This document shows, piece by piece, positions 9,442 through 18,804 of a stretch of DNA of 64,000 bases. The position numbers and the translations under genes were made by a program. Position 1 is the first letter of the stretch. Each line of letters starts with the position of its first letter. The DNA comes from Yoonia sp. (lineage in GTDB: Bacteria; Pseudomonadota; Alphaproteobacteria; Rhodobacterales; Rhodobacteraceae): the NCBI GenBank assembly GCA_023955335.1, contig JAGSGF010000003.1, forward strand, positions 54,360-118,359, read 5' to 3'. The notes beneath the pieces were generated by a model that was not told the DNA's origin, ran no database searches, and saw nothing but the letters and a program-made list of their open reading frames with translations.

Positions 9442-9474
9442 ATTTTTCCGAGCCTAAATATGTCCGCCGGAGGC
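9442..9474 (+). repeat. 33-base interspersed repeat, copy 1
   Basis: From atttttccgag at the left to tccgccggaggc at the right, this 33-mer recurs at 62897-62929 with a single mismatch. Read on the minus strand, it begins GCCTCCGGCGGACATATTTA and supplies the last six sense codons and the stop of soxG. Both copies have the same orientation relative to a leftward upstream gene (soxG, efp). A similar GCCTCCGGCGG-type motif is, from memory, common at gene ends in Rhodobacteraceae. Confidence 0.75.
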
Positions 9475-9981
9475 CCCGCGCGCTGCAAGCGCCTCGGCTG
9501 CGGTGGTCAAATCATGCACCAATGTCTCTGTCATCGACCTCATGACCATAACCTCGAACTGGTCCTGCGCCAGACACGTCACATGCGCCGTCATATGCCC
9601 GACAAGCGTGCGCAGCACTGTGCTGTCAGGCACGCGCAAATCAACAGGTACCAAACGCGCCAACACGGCTTGCGCATCGCCGGACACCAACACCACAGCC
9701 CATGCATCGCTCTGATCAGTCACCGCTGCGGGCAAATCGGGCACGGTATCCGCGAACACCATCACCTGATCAAGACCGAACCACGCCGCATGCGTGTTAC
9801 GTTCCCCAACCTTTGGCCAAGCAACACCCACCTTCTCCAACGCCGTTTCACAGGCCTTCCCGGCCCCTGCAAACGGCGACACAGACCACATGCGGCCAAC
9901 CTCAACCTCAGTCAACGCCACCCCGCCAATCGTCACAGGCAACAGCCCAGCGCAGGCACTCTTTGCGTTCAAATCAACCAC
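9454..9981 (-). CDS. soxG: Sarcosine oxidase subunit gamma
   Basis: The gamma subunit of heterotetrameric sarcosine oxidase, a GcvT-like structural subunit of about 180-200 residues. Recognisable stretches are LLPVTIGGVALTEV, the Trp/Pro-rich GVAWPKVGE and ATLVGHMTAHVTCLAQ-like C-terminal residues. No ATG fits; GTG at 9981 is chosen because AAGGGA ends 9 bases before it. GTG at 9987 is the alternative but its spacing is only 3. Either overlaps the soxA stop. The last residues (ASGGHI) are encoded by the 33-base repeat, so the native C terminus may have been replaced. Frame extensions further upstream are antisense-like to soxA and are rejected. Confidence 0.85.
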   Translation of the reverse strand: MVDLNAKSACAGLLPVTIGGVALTEVEVGRMWSVSPFAGAGKACETALEKVGVAWPKVGERNTHAAWFGLDQVMVFADTVPDLPAAVTDQSDAWAVVLVSGDAQAVLARLVPVDLRVPDSTVLRTLVGHMTAHVTCLAQDQFEVMVMRSMTETLVHDLTTAAEALAARGASGGHI

Positions 9982-12826
9982 GGACACGGTTCCCTTCTGG
10001 ATCAAAGAATACCGGATCACAGACCTCGACCTGCGCATCAAGGCCCCGCATATGGTCAACCATGCGGACGACCTCGCCGTGCCGCGCACGACCACGTTCC
10101 AAGAACCCAAGCGCAAGCATCGCCCCCAGCGTCGGCGAGAAACCAACAGAGGTAATATACCCCTGCCCATTCACGCGCACCGGTTCTGCCCCACTTTCAA
10201 ACAAATGCGCGCCAGCGCTCAATTGCTTCACGGCACCGACAGGCTTTAACCCAACCAGTTGAGCGCGATCCTCATCCAGCAATCCAACCCGGCGCGACAT
10301 GGCCTGACCGACACAATCCTTCTTCAAACTGATCATCCGGTCCATGCCAATATCAAACGCGGTCACACGTCCATGAATTTCAGCATGGGTGATGAACCCC
10401 TTCTCGATACGCAACACATTGAGCGCCTCCATTCCATAAGGACCACCGCCCAGCGCGGCCGCACGCGCGACCAATGCATCGTACAAAGCGGCGCCAAACC
10501 GCGCGGGTACAGCCAATTCAAACGCCAGTTCACCCGAAAACGAAATTCGGAAAATCCGCGCCCGGACGCCGCCAACGGTGATATCAGCACAGCCCATATA
10601 TGGCAGATCATCAATCGGCTCGTCCAACAGTCCATTCAGCACTTCACGCGACTTCCAACCCGCGATCCCAAACTGGGCCCATTGCTCGGTCACGCTCATA
10701 ACACTGGCATCCAAGTCCGGCCGCAACACCTGTAAGACAAACTCCAAATGGCGCATGACCAAACCCGCCGCAGCCGTTGTTGTAGTCATCACGTAATGGG
10801 TTTCACCCAACCGCGCCGTGGTCCCATCATCAAGCACATGCCCGTCCTCGCGCAGCATAAGCCCGTACCGAACACGACCCACCCCGAGCGTCGAAAACGT
10901 GTTGGCATAAACGAAATCCAAAAGAGCAGCCGCATCCGGCCCCTGTATATCGATCTTGCCCAACGTGGATACATCCACAACGCCCACGGACGTGCGCACC
11001 ATGTTTACCTCGCGGTCACACGACTGACGCCAGTTCTTTTCGCCATCTGCAGGGAAATAACTCGGGCGGTACCACAACCCTGCCTCGATCATCGGGGCCC
11101 CTGCTGTAACCGACGCCTCATGCGACGTCGTATACCGCTGCGGTGCAAATCCCATCCCTGCACCTCCAGCGCCCATCGCGGCAATCGGCACGGGCACAAA
11201 CGGCGGACGGAAGGTCGTCGTGCCTGTCTGGGGTATCCCGCGCCCCGTCACATCGGCAAGCACAGCCAACGCCACAACATTAGACGATTTTCCCTGATCG
11301 GGGGCCATGCCTTGGGTCGTATACCGTTTCATATGCTCGACCGAACGAAAGTTTTCCCGCACGGCCAGCTCAATATCCTTCACATGCACGTCATTTTGAT
11401 AGTCGATCCATTTACGGCCCTTACCCGCAACCGACCACTCAGGCGTGATGACATAAGGGGTGGCATCGGCATCGGGCAGGTCAACCGGCGTGGGTTTCAT
11501 CCCAAGGGTTTTAACCACCGCCTCTGCGATCTGCGCGGCATCCACCAAACAGCCCATCGTATCAAACACGCCGTGACAGGCACCCGCCGTGACCATATCC
11601 GGAACAGCCCCCGCCTGAGGGACAAAAGACGCAATTGTCTCGTCCCAAACCGGACGCCCATTCATATGACAGGTCAAATGCACCGTCGGATTCCAGCCGC
11701 CAGTCACGGCCAAGCAATCCACGTCGATCTGCTCAACCACGCCGTCCCGGTCCACAGTAATTGACGTCAAACCATGACGGCCCTTGGTACCGATAACGCG
11801 TGCGCCAGCGGCGGCATCAATCTGCGCCACGACTTCAATGCCAGCACGGGTCAAGTCCCGAGCAGTCCGCGCAACATCGCCTGTATTGCCAAACACCGCT
11901 ACGCGGGACCCTGTGGCAACACCCCAGCGGTTGACATAAGCACGCACGGCCCCTGCCATCATAACACCGGGCCGGTCGTTATTCGCAAACGCGATACCCC
12001 GCTCCAAGGCACCAGCACACAGCACCGACCGCTTGGCGACAATTCGCCAGAAACACGCCTTTAACCCTGCGCGAACCACACGCTCAAACGCGCCAAACGT
12101 ACCTTGATCATATGCGCCCGTCACCGCCGTGCGGGTCATGACACGGACATTGGGCATTGCATGCAACCGTGCCTCTGTGTCGGCAACCCAGTCCATTGCC
12201 GGACGCCTATCGATCTGCTCGACTTCCGACAACAACCGTCCGCCCAGCGCGCAATCTTCCTCAGCCAAGATCACGTCGGCACCCGCCTCACCGGCAACCA
12301 ATGCAGCCATCAACCCGGCAGGCCCAGCGCCAATGACAAGCACGTCACAGAACGCAAACGCCTTTTCATACGTCTCAGAATCAGCCTTGCCCGACAAGCC
12401 ACCAAGCCCAGCAGCACGGCGGATGATGGGCTCGTAAACCCTTTCCCAAAACGTCTTTGGCCACATGAATGTCTTGTAGTAAAATCCCGCACCAAGAAAC
12501 GGAGACACCAGATCGTTCACCGCCATCACATCGGCCTTCAACGACGGCCAAGCATTCTGCGAAAATGCCTCCAGTCCGTCGTAAACCTCTTGCACAGTGG
12601 CGCGCACATTAGGCTCTGCTGCAGCACCGCGACCAATCGTGACAAGGGCATTGGGCTCTTCAGACCCCGACCCCATCACGCCACGCGGGCGGTGATACTT
12701 AAATGATCGGGCAACTAGCTTCACACCGTTGGCGATCAACGCAGCAGCCAAGGTCTCGCCCACCACGCCGCGGTAAGTCACCCCGTCAAACGTAAACGGA
12801 ACTGTCTGAACTTCGCGTAATCTCAC
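9974..12826 (-). CDS. soxA: Sarcosine oxidase subunit alpha
   Basis: The large subunit of the enzyme that oxidises sarcosine (N-methylglycine) to glycine, producing methylene-tetrahydrofolate and H2O2. The 950-residue product contains an N-terminal ferredoxin-like fold (ETLAAALIANGVKLVARSFKYHRPRG), an NAD-binding Rossmann motif DVLVIGAGPAGLMAAL near residue 165, a second dinucleotide-binding region, and a C-terminal GcvT/folate-binding half (from about 590, GLWYRPSYF...). Length is near the usual 960-1000. The ATG overlaps the soxD stop in ATGA, and its own stop overlaps soxG, so soxD-soxA-soxG are tightly coupled. The protein is presumably cytoplasmic and needs tetrahydrofolate. Confidence 0.97.
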   Translation of the reverse strand: MRLREVQTVPFTFDGVTYRGVVGETLAAALIANGVKLVARSFKYHRPRGVMGSGSEEPNALVTIGRGAAAEPNVRATVQEVYDGLEAFSQNAWPSLKADVMAVNDLVSPFLGAGFYYKTFMWPKTFWERVYEPIIRRAAGLGGLSGKADSETYEKAFAFCDVLVIGAGPAGLMAALVAGEAGADVILAEEDCALGGRLLSEVEQIDRRPAMDWVADTEARLHAMPNVRVMTRTAVTGAYDQGTFGAFERVVRAGLKACFWRIVAKRSVLCAGALERGIAFANNDRPGVMMAGAVRAYVNRWGVATGSRVAVFGNTGDVARTARDLTRAGIEVVAQIDAAAGARVIGTKGRHGLTSITVDRDGVVEQIDVDCLAVTGGWNPTVHLTCHMNGRPVWDETIASFVPQAGAVPDMVTAGACHGVFDTMGCLVDAAQIAEAVVKTLGMKPTPVDLPDADATPYVITPEWSVAGKGRKWIDYQNDVHVKDIELAVRENFRSVEHMKRYTTQGMAPDQGKSSNVVALAVLADVTGRGIPQTGTTTFRPPFVPVPIAAMGAGGAGMGFAPQRYTTSHEASVTAGAPMIEAGLWYRPSYFPADGEKNWRQSCDREVNMVRTSVGVVDVSTLGKIDIQGPDAAALLDFVYANTFSTLGVGRVRYGLMLREDGHVLDDGTTARLGETHYVMTTTTAAAGLVMRHLEFVLQVLRPDLDASVMSVTEQWAQFGIAGWKSREVLNGLLDEPIDDLPYMGCADITVGGVRARIFRISFSGELAFELAVPARFGAALYDALVARAAALGGGPYGMEALNVLRIEKGFITHAEIHGRVTAFDIGMDRMISLKKDCVGQAMSRRVGLLDEDRAQLVGLKPVGAVKQLSAGAHLFESGAEPVRVNGQGYITSVGFSPTLGAMLALGFLERGRARHGEVVRMVDHMRGLDAQVEVCDPVFFDPEGNRVRG

Positions 12827-13086
12827 CGCGCCACCTCACGTGCCAAAACAACATCCGACACAACATGCGTAACGGTATCGCGGGTCACAACCAGCCAAGC
12901 GCCACAGCCAGCTTCGTGATGCCACAAATCACGGGTCATCCCCGCCGGATTATCACGCAAATGCACATAGCTATCCCAAGCATCCAACCCGGCCTCGCGG
13001 TCAGGCCGATCCAACGCGACCGCATCACCAACATAATAAAACTCACGGCGATCCCGCTCGCCACACACTGGACAGTTAATGCGCAT
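12823..13086 (-). CDS. soxD: Sarcosine oxidase subunit delta
   Basis: The small zinc-binding delta subunit, 87 residues, beginning MRINCPVCGERDRREFYY and containing the HxxxGCxxW element HHEAGCGAWLVV. The Cys-x2-Cys and His/Cys residues are the expected zinc ligands of the family. It stands between soxB (33 bases upstream) and soxA (4-base overlap), the canonical position in soxBDAG operons. Confidence 0.96.
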   Translation of the reverse strand: MRINCPVCGERDRREFYYVGDAVALDRPDREAGLDAWDSYVHLRDNPAGMTRDLWHHEAGCGAWLVVTRDTVTHVVSDVVLAREVAR

Positions 13087-13119
13087 GCACTCGCCTCGCT
13101 TTTTTCAAAATACTCATCT

Positions 13120-14373
13120 TCAGTGCAGATTATGCTGGGCGCCCGTGCCCTCTTCATCCATCAAACCAACACCATCACGGAACCTATCCAATCGAAATCC
13201 GGCAGCAGGGGCATGATGCTCACCCGTCGCCAACAAATGGGCAAACGAATACCCCGATCCAGGCACAGCCTTGAACCCGCCATAACACCAACCGCAATCC
13301 AGATAGAGACCCGCGATATGCGTCTTATCAATGATCGGGCTGCCATCCGGCGTCATATCCATGATCCCCCCCCAAGACCGTAGCACACGCGCCTTGCCAA
13401 TCATTGGCATCAGGGTCATCGCGGCCTCCATCACATGCTCCTTCATGGGCAAGTTTCCACGGGCGGCATAAGACGCGTAAAAATCCAGATCGCCACCGAA
13501 CACGAGGCCACCCTTATCCGACTGGCTAATATAAAAGTGGCCCATACCAAAGCTGACGACATGATCGATCACAGGTTTTAGCCCTTCGGTGACAAACGCT
13601 TGCAACACATGGCTCTCAATCGGCAACCGCATGCCCGCCATGGCTGCGACCTGCCCTGACCGACCAGCGGTGACAATCGCGACCTTTTTGGCACGAATGG
13701 AACCGCGCGTGGTCTGCACGCCCTTCACGACGCCCGCCTCGATATCAATGCCAGTGACTTCGCAATTCTGGATCAGATCAACACCGCGTTGGTCAGCACC
13801 ACGGGCATACCCCCACGCGACAGCATCATGTCGCGCCGTTCCACCGCGACGGTGCAACAGACCGCCATAAATCGGAAAGCGGCCATTCTCAAAATCCAGA
13901 TACGGCAAATGCTTGCGGACACCCGCGACATCCAGCAACTCGGCATCATCACCCTGATTGACCATCGCATTACCACGGCGGGCAAAAGCATCACGCTGCC
14001 CGTCAGAATGGAACAAATTAATAACGCCGCGCTGGGACATCATCGTATTATAATTCAGCTCTTGCTCCATACCTTCCCACAAGTTTAACGAATGAGAATA
14101 GAACTCCGAGTTGCCAGGCAGGAAATAATTGGCCCGCACAATCGTGGTATTGCGGCCCACATTGCCACCGCCCAAATACCCCTTTTCCAGCACAGCAATA
14201 TTCGTCATGCCATGCTCTTTCGCGAGGTAAAACGCGGTCGACAGTCCATGACCACCGCCGCCAATAATGACAATGTCATATTCATCCTTGGGATCAGGAT
14301 TGCGCCACTGCGGAGTCCAGCCCTTCTGGCCAAACAACCCTTCTTTCAACACCCGAAAGCCCGAGAATCCCAT
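13120..14373 (-). CDS. soxB: Sarcosine oxidase subunit beta
   Basis: The catalytic beta subunit of heterotetrameric sarcosine oxidase, which binds FAD and covalent FMN. The 417-residue frame has the dinucleotide-binding motif DIVIIGGGGHGLSTA near residue 35, GGGNVGRNTT, and HRRGGTARHDAVAWGYA, whose histidines are in the region where family members attach FMN. The ATG at 14373 is selected because AAGGATGG lies just upstream; longer versions would add up to nine residues. First gene of soxB-D-A-G. It lies 136 bases downstream of glutamate dehydrogenase, with a strong terminator between, so it probably has its own promoter. Confidence 0.96.
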   Translation of the reverse strand: MGFSGFRVLKEGLFGQKGWTPQWRNPDPKDEYDIVIIGGGGHGLSTAFYLAKEHGMTNIAVLEKGYLGGGNVGRNTTIVRANYFLPGNSEFYSHSLNLWEGMEQELNYNTMMSQRGVINLFHSDGQRDAFARRGNAMVNQGDDAELLDVAGVRKHLPYLDFENGRFPIYGGLLHRRGGTARHDAVAWGYARGADQRGVDLIQNCEVTGIDIEAGVVKGVQTTRGSIRAKKVAIVTAGRSGQVAAMAGMRLPIESHVLQAFVTEGLKPVIDHVVSFGMGHFYISQSDKGGLVFGGDLDFYASYAARGNLPMKEHVMEAAMTLMPMIGKARVLRSWGGIMDMTPDGSPIIDKTHIAGLYLDCGWCYGGFKAVPGSGYSFAHLLATGEHHAPAAGFRLDRFRDGVGLMDEEGTGAQHNLH

Positions 14374-14441
14374 AGACCCATCCTTCATTACACAAAGCAA
14401 AGGCTAGGCGGGTGCACCACAGATGAAAAGCCACGCACCAA

Positions 14442-14473
14442 CAAAAAATGGCGCGGAACGATCTGCTCCGCGC
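14442..14473 (-). terminator. Intrinsic terminator of glutamate dehydrogenase
   Basis: Read leftward, GCGCGGA (partner of TCCGCGC at 14467-14473) closes a 7-bp GC stem with a 9-base loop, and the minus strand then runs into six T residues (AAAAAA on the plus strand at 14443-14448). It lies 37 bases past the gdh stop and upstream of soxB, separating the two units. Confidence 0.8.
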
Positions 14474-14509
14474 GACCTAAAAATGTCATGCGCGCAGCGC
14501 GCAATTGGA

Positions 14510-15952
14510 TCAAAGACCCTTGGCTTGATAACTCATCGCGACTTTGCCGATAGACACCAAATAGGCAGCAGTGCGCAAATCCTTCACATCCTCGCGGCCA
14601 TGCCAAACCTTGCGCATCGATTGATAGGCCGCGCGCATCGTGTCATCCAAGCCAGAGCGCACAAGCTCCAATTCGTCAGCCCCGCGCAGGTACTTTTCCT
14701 TAAAGTCCTTTGACATCGACCAATCCGCGCCCAGATAGCGATCCAAGCGCTGCAATTCGTCCACCAACACCTGATGACGCGCCTCTTCGGCGCGGCGCTG
14801 CATGCGGCCAAAACGAATATGCGACAGGTTCTTGACCCATTCGAAATACGACACGGTTACGCCGCCCGCATTGGCATACATATCAGGGATAATGACACAG
14901 CCCTTGTCACGCAAAATATCATCGGCACCTGCGGTTACAGGACCGTTGGCCGCCTCAATAATCAACGGAGCTTTGATACGGTCCGCGTTCGACAGATTGA
15001 TCACAGCCTCCAATGCAGCAGGGATAAGAATTTCACATTCGGCTTCCAGCAACAGCGCACCATCGGTGTGATGGTTTGCATCCGGATAGCCCACAACACC
15101 GCCATGCTTAGCGATCCAGGCGTGAACAGCTTCGACATCCAATCCGTCTTCATTGTGCAACGCCCCGTCACGCTCGATAATGCCTGTGATGATACACCCG
15201 TCTTCCTCGGACAGGAATTTGACTGCGTGATAGCCCACATTACCGAGGCCTTGAACAATAACGCGCTTTCCCTCCAGCGTTCCGGCCAATCCGGCCGCAG
15301 CTTTGTCTTCGTCATAACGGAAAAACTCGCGCAGAGCGTATTGGACACCGCGGCCCGTGGCCTCTGTGCGGCCCTGAATACCGCCAGCGTTGATTGGCTT
15401 GCCTGTGACGCAAGCAGCGCTATTGATGTCGGTTGTATTCATGCGCTTATATTGGTCAGCAATCCACGCCATCTCGCGTTCGCCGGTACCCATATCAGGG
15501 GCCGGTACGTTTTGGGCAGGATGGATAAGGTCGCGTTTGATCAGCTCATAGGCAAAACGGCGGGTTATCTGCTCCAGCTCATGCGGTTCCCACTCGGACG
15601 GATCAATGCGCAAGCCGCCTTTTGATCCACCAAACGGCGCCTCCACAAGCGCGCATTTGAACGTCATCAGCGCCGCCAAGGCTTCAACTTCATCCTGATG
15701 CACGTTTGGTGCAAAACGGATACCACCTTTTACAGGCTCCATATGTTCGGAGTGAACAGACCGATAGCCCGTGAACGTGTGTATTGCGCCGCGCAGCCGG
15801 ACACCAAACCGGACGGTATACGTGGCGTTACATACACGGATCTTTTCCTCAAGACCGGGACTAAGATCCATCAGCGCAACGGCGCGGTTAAACATCATAT
15901 CAACGGATTCGCGAAAGCTCGGCTCAGATGCGGCCTGATGGGCAATGGTCAT
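14510..15952 (-). CDS. gdhA: Glutamate dehydrogenase (Glu/Leu/Phe/Val dehydrogenase family)
   Basis: Interconverts glutamate and 2-oxoglutarate plus ammonia. The 480-residue protein shows the catalytic lysine motif EAPFGGSKGGLRIDP near residue 110, PAPDMGTGEREMAWIADQY, and the Rossmann motif VQGLGNVGYHAVKFL near 240. ATG at 15952 is preceded by AAGGA with about 9 bases spacing; longer starts lack family similarity. A 217-base upstream gap should contain the promoter. It ends in a clear terminator before soxB. Cofactor preference (NAD or NADP) cannot be settled by eye; the length and motifs fit the NAD-dependent catabolic group. Confidence 0.95.
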   Translation of the reverse strand: MTIAHQAASEPSFRESVDMMFNRAVALMDLSPGLEEKIRVCNATYTVRFGVRLRGAIHTFTGYRSVHSEHMEPVKGGIRFAPNVHQDEVEALAALMTFKCALVEAPFGGSKGGLRIDPSEWEPHELEQITRRFAYELIKRDLIHPAQNVPAPDMGTGEREMAWIADQYKRMNTTDINSAACVTGKPINAGGIQGRTEATGRGVQYALREFFRYDEDKAAAGLAGTLEGKRVIVQGLGNVGYHAVKFLSEEDGCIITGIIERDGALHNEDGLDVEAVHAWIAKHGGVVGYPDANHHTDGALLLEAECEILIPAALEAVINLSNADRIKAPLIIEAANGPVTAGADDILRDKGCVIIPDMYANAGGVTVSYFEWVKNLSHIRFGRMQRRAEEARHQVLVDELQRLDRYLGADWSMSKDFKEKYLRGADELELVRSGLDDTMRAAYQSMRKVWHGREDVKDLRTAAYLVSIGKVAMSYQAKGL

Positions 15953-16169
15953 ATGAAATGGTCCTTTATGGTCCGGAAAACCGGACATGAGATGACAAGC
16001 AAGCAAAGGCTTAAGACCACAGTAACATCGCTACGATGAATTATTAGGCAGTTTATGAACGCGCCGGCAAATCAGGGACAACCGACGGTAAAGTCAGGTT
16101 CGACAGGACAACGGACCGCGAAAAGATAGGAAACGGTGAACAACCGGACGATTTGACTGCTGAAAAATG

Positions 16170-16661
16170 CTAATCCGCGTCCCGTGACGCGATGCGCAAA
16201 GCAACCTGTTCGGCCATAAACTTGGCCGGACCAGCAGGAGTGGTGCCCCCAACGCCCACGCGGTAACCCATGCGCCACCACATGCCAGGCACCCAAGCCC
16301 GCGGCGCACGTTTGCGCAACACAAGCGTGAAGCCATTTGAAGGCTTTAGCGCAAAGGCACCACGCTCCACGCTGATAACGTCGTCCAATTCGGCCAAAAC
16401 GCGGCCCGTACTGTCGCGCACTTGCGTTTCGGTCAATTGAATATCGATCATGGTCGCACGGCGCAGGCGTTCCCCAATCCAAAGCGATCCACCGCCCAGG
16501 GCCAGCAAGAAAAGCAGCCAAATAGGTTCGGGAGGGCGGGCCAATGCCACATAAATCAGCAAGGCGCCAAGTCCATAAAGGACACCACAGGCAAACACGC
16601 GGCGTGGGCCAGAGGCACCAAAACTGGCGTGAACACCGTTTTCATCAGGGTCAAACAACAT
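16170..16661 (-). CDS. Hypothetical two-helix inner-membrane protein
   Basis: A 163-residue protein with two adjacent predicted membrane helices (about 23-42, CGVLYGLGALLIYVALA, and 47-62, WLLFLLALGGGSLWIG) followed by a soluble C-terminal domain. The C-terminal part (TETQVRDSTGRVLAELDDV..FKPSNGFTLVLRKR-like) looks like a PH-like photosynthetic-group membrane-anchored domain, which is common in Rhodobacteraceae as a conserved hypothetical. No catalytic motif is seen. It stands alone between gdh and a dehydrogenase, 58 bases downstream of the latter. Function unknown. Confidence 0.7.
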   Translation of the reverse strand: MLFDPDENGVHASFGASGPRRVFACGVLYGLGALLIYVALARPPEPIWLLFLLALGGGSLWIGERLRRATMIDIQLTETQVRDSTGRVLAELDDVISVERGAFALKPSNGFTLVLRKRAPRAWVPGMWWRMGYRVGVGGTTPAGPAKFMAEQVALRIASRDAD

Positions 16662-16719
16662 CGGGTGGCTCCTTTTTGCGTCGGGCCTGCGTAGCCTTGC
16701 ATCCGCGCCAACGCCAGAC

Positions 16720-17664
16720 CTAACTGTTTGGGATCACCTCGTAACCCGCTTCTTCGGGTTCATCGTCCGTCAGATCGGCAGGAAAACCAGGTGCGCGGAT
16801 GTCCAAACCGGTCGGTTCTTCCAATCGGCGGATGATCTCGTCGGATTGGGCGCGCGGACCGTACCGTTTGATCCCATCCTCAAAAATCGACACGATAAGT
16901 GGGCTAATTTCCAACGGCACGCCGTGATCCTCGGCAATTTGCTGGAACAGGCCAATGTCCTTTTTCACCAAATCCATCGTGAACGTGACATTGCGCGACC
17001 CGTTCAGAATGACCTGACTTTCGGTTTCGTGCACAAAACTGGTGCCAGAGCTAATCTTGAACGCCTCATAGGTGACGGCCATATCCATGCCGGCCGCTTT
17101 CATCGTCACCAATGCTTCGCATACCGACAAAAGGTTCGTTGTGGCTAAATAATTTGTTGCAACCTTTAGCGTGGACGCCGATCCAACAGGCCCCGTGTGC
17201 AAAACGCGGCGACCCAGCGTGGTTAGCAGCGGCAACACCCGGTCAAACGTCTCGCGTTCGCAGCCCGCAAAAATGCTGATGTTGCCCGTGTCGGCGCGGT
17301 GACACCCGCCAGACACTGGACAATCGACCGCCGCACCACCTTTGGCGATGACAATTTCAGCCAAACGAGAGACCTCGCTCGCGTCGGTCGTCGACATTTC
17401 CATCCATATTTTTCCGGGCTTAATTTCGTCCAGCATCGCGGTGACAACGACGTCACACGCCTGTGGGCTTGGCAAACATGTGATCACCGTTTCACATGTG
17501 CGCATCAATTCTGCGGGGCTTTTTCCATCCTTTGCGCCACGATTAACAAAATCGGACACAAAATCAGCATTCAGGTCATGGACGTAAAGGTCATGACCAT
17601 TGCGCAAAAGGCTCCCCGCGAGTTTTGCGCCTACGTTGCCAAGTCCAACAAATCCGATTTTCAT
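16720..17664 (-). CDS. NAD(P)-dependent beta-hydroxyacid dehydrogenase
   Basis: A 314-residue member of the 3-hydroxyisobutyrate/tartronate semialdehyde reductase family. It begins MKIGFVGLGNVGAKLAGSLL with the Rossmann GxGxxG; DCPVSGG (substrate-binding), and KVATNYL with the catalytic Lys near 170. The C-terminal tail of about 30 acidic residues extends beyond shorter relatives. It lies 93 bases downstream of the TetR regulator in the same direction and may be its target. Substrate not predictable by eye. Confidence 0.88.
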   Translation of the reverse strand: MKIGFVGLGNVGAKLAGSLLRNGHDLYVHDLNADFVSDFVNRGAKDGKSPAELMRTCETVITCLPSPQACDVVVTAMLDEIKPGKIWMEMSTTDASEVSRLAEIVIAKGGAAVDCPVSGGCHRADTGNISIFAGCERETFDRVLPLLTTLGRRVLHTGPVGSASTLKVATNYLATTNLLSVCEALVTMKAAGMDMAVTYEAFKISSGTSFVHETESQVILNGSRNVTFTMDLVKKDIGLFQQIAEDHGVPLEISPLIVSIFEDGIKRYGPRAQSDEIIRRLEEPTGLDIRAPGFPADLTDDEPEEAGYEVIPNS

Positions 17665-17757
17665 AATGTTTGTTCCTATTGCCTGCTTGGCTCACTGCCA
17701 GTTTGGTCAGACGCTAAGGACCAAGGACGACATGTCTTTGCCGAAAACGACCAATTG

Positions 17758-18345
17758 TTATGCGGAGACGGATTTTCGGACCATATCCCAGTAAATCGCT
17801 TCGATTTGCTCGATGCTTAGGCGGCCCCCCTCGCGGTACCAATTGTTCATGCCAGTCAACATGGCAATCAAGGCCATCGTGGCGACACGCGTATCAGCCA
17901 TGGCAAACACGCCCTCTGCCTCGCCCGCACGCAAAATATCTTGTAACGCATCTTCGTAAACGTGACGCAGTGCTTCGATGGTGGCAAAGTTTTCAGGCGT
18001 CAGGTTGCGCAATTCCATGTAAGACACAAAAACCTGATCAGTGCGCGGCAAATGAAACCGGATATGAAACTGGGTAAACCGTTCAAGCCGGTCCATCGCA
18101 ATTCCAGACGTGTCCTGCGCGGCCCAAGCGGCCAGCAATTCATCCATATGCGTCCGCATCAGATCGAACAGAAGGCTTTGCTTATCAGGGGTGTAGTTAT
18201 ATAGCGCACCAACTTGCACACCAACCTCTGCTGCAATCTGGCGCATCGATACCGCCGCACAGCCATGCGCCGCAATAAGTCGCAGCGCCACCTCGCGTAC
18301 CCGCGGGCCAGTAATATCGGAATGTGAACCTTGCTTGCGTGCCAT
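17758..18345 (-). CDS. TetR/AcrR family transcriptional regulator
   Basis: A 195-residue repressor-like protein. The N-terminal helix-turn-helix is clear: VREVALRLIAAHGCAAVSMRQIAAEVGVQVGALYNYT-type residues at about 18-55. The remaining helical part should bind an unknown ligand. Start MARKQGSH chosen; an ATG 7 codons earlier exists but lacks support. It is transcribed away from the lipoprotein/hom unit and toward the dehydrogenase at 16720, so it probably controls itself and one of these. An imperfect palindrome, TTGGTC...GACCAA (17703-17724), lies between the two leftward genes. Confidence 0.9.
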   Translation of the reverse strand: MARKQGSHSDITGPRVREVALRLIAAHGCAAVSMRQIAAEVGVQVGALYNYTPDKQSLLFDLMRTHMDELLAAWAAQDTSGIAMDRLERFTQFHIRFHLPRTDQVFVSYMELRNLTPENFATIEALRHVYEDALQDILRAGEAEGVFAMADTRVATMALIAMLTGMNNWYREGGRLSIEQIEAIYWDMVRKSVSA

Positions 18346-18456
18346 AGGCACCATGTAACTGAACAAGCGTTCATTTGAAAAGCCCCGATGCGCGGCTTGC
18401 CCTTCCCCATGCCCAAAGGGTATTGTGCAAAAAACCCAAAATCAAAGCCGGTGATC

Positions 18457-18765
18457 ATGCGATTTATCTTATTTTTAGCACTGGCAGCCCTTGGGGCCTG
18501 CGCCGACTTTCCGGACCTCGACGCCCGTGTCGATGCAGCCACGCGCGACGCCGCCTATCCAACGCTGCCACCGCTTGACCCGTTGATCGCCCGTGCCTCT
18601 GCATTGAAAACCAGCGGCCAGATCACGGCGGCCTCTGTTGCGGCGTTTGACGTCCGGATCGCCAATTTGCGCGCAAAATCTGTCCGCCTGCGCGCACCCA
18701 TCATTGATGCGGCCACGCTTGCTCGCATGCGGCGCGGCGTTGCGGTGCCCGCCGCAATTCGCTAA
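18457..18765 (+). CDS. Small outer-membrane-type lipoprotein
   Basis: A 102-residue predicted lipoprotein. MRFILFLALAALGAC is a signal peptide ending in the lipobox LGAC, so Cys15 would be lipidated. The mature part (ADFPDLDARVDAATRDAAYPTLPPLDPL...) is Ala-rich with a helical stretch IANLRAKSVRLRAPI. The upstream start in the same frame (18388) is rejected because the signal peptide starts at Met24. It precedes hom by 39 bases. Function unknown. Confidence 0.8.
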   Translation: MRFILFLALAALGACADFPDLDARVDAATRDAAYPTLPPLDPLIARASALKTSGQITAASVAAFDVRIANLRAKSVRLRAPIIDAATLARMRRGVAVPAAIR

Positions 18766-18804
18766 ACCCTGCCCAACGCCACTCTTACACTGGAATTTGA
18801 TACA

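Noticed and set aside
10748..11764. A 338-codon open frame on the plus strand inside soxA
   Set aside because: It is antisense to a secure gene, has no family likeness, and such frames are common opposite high-GC genes.
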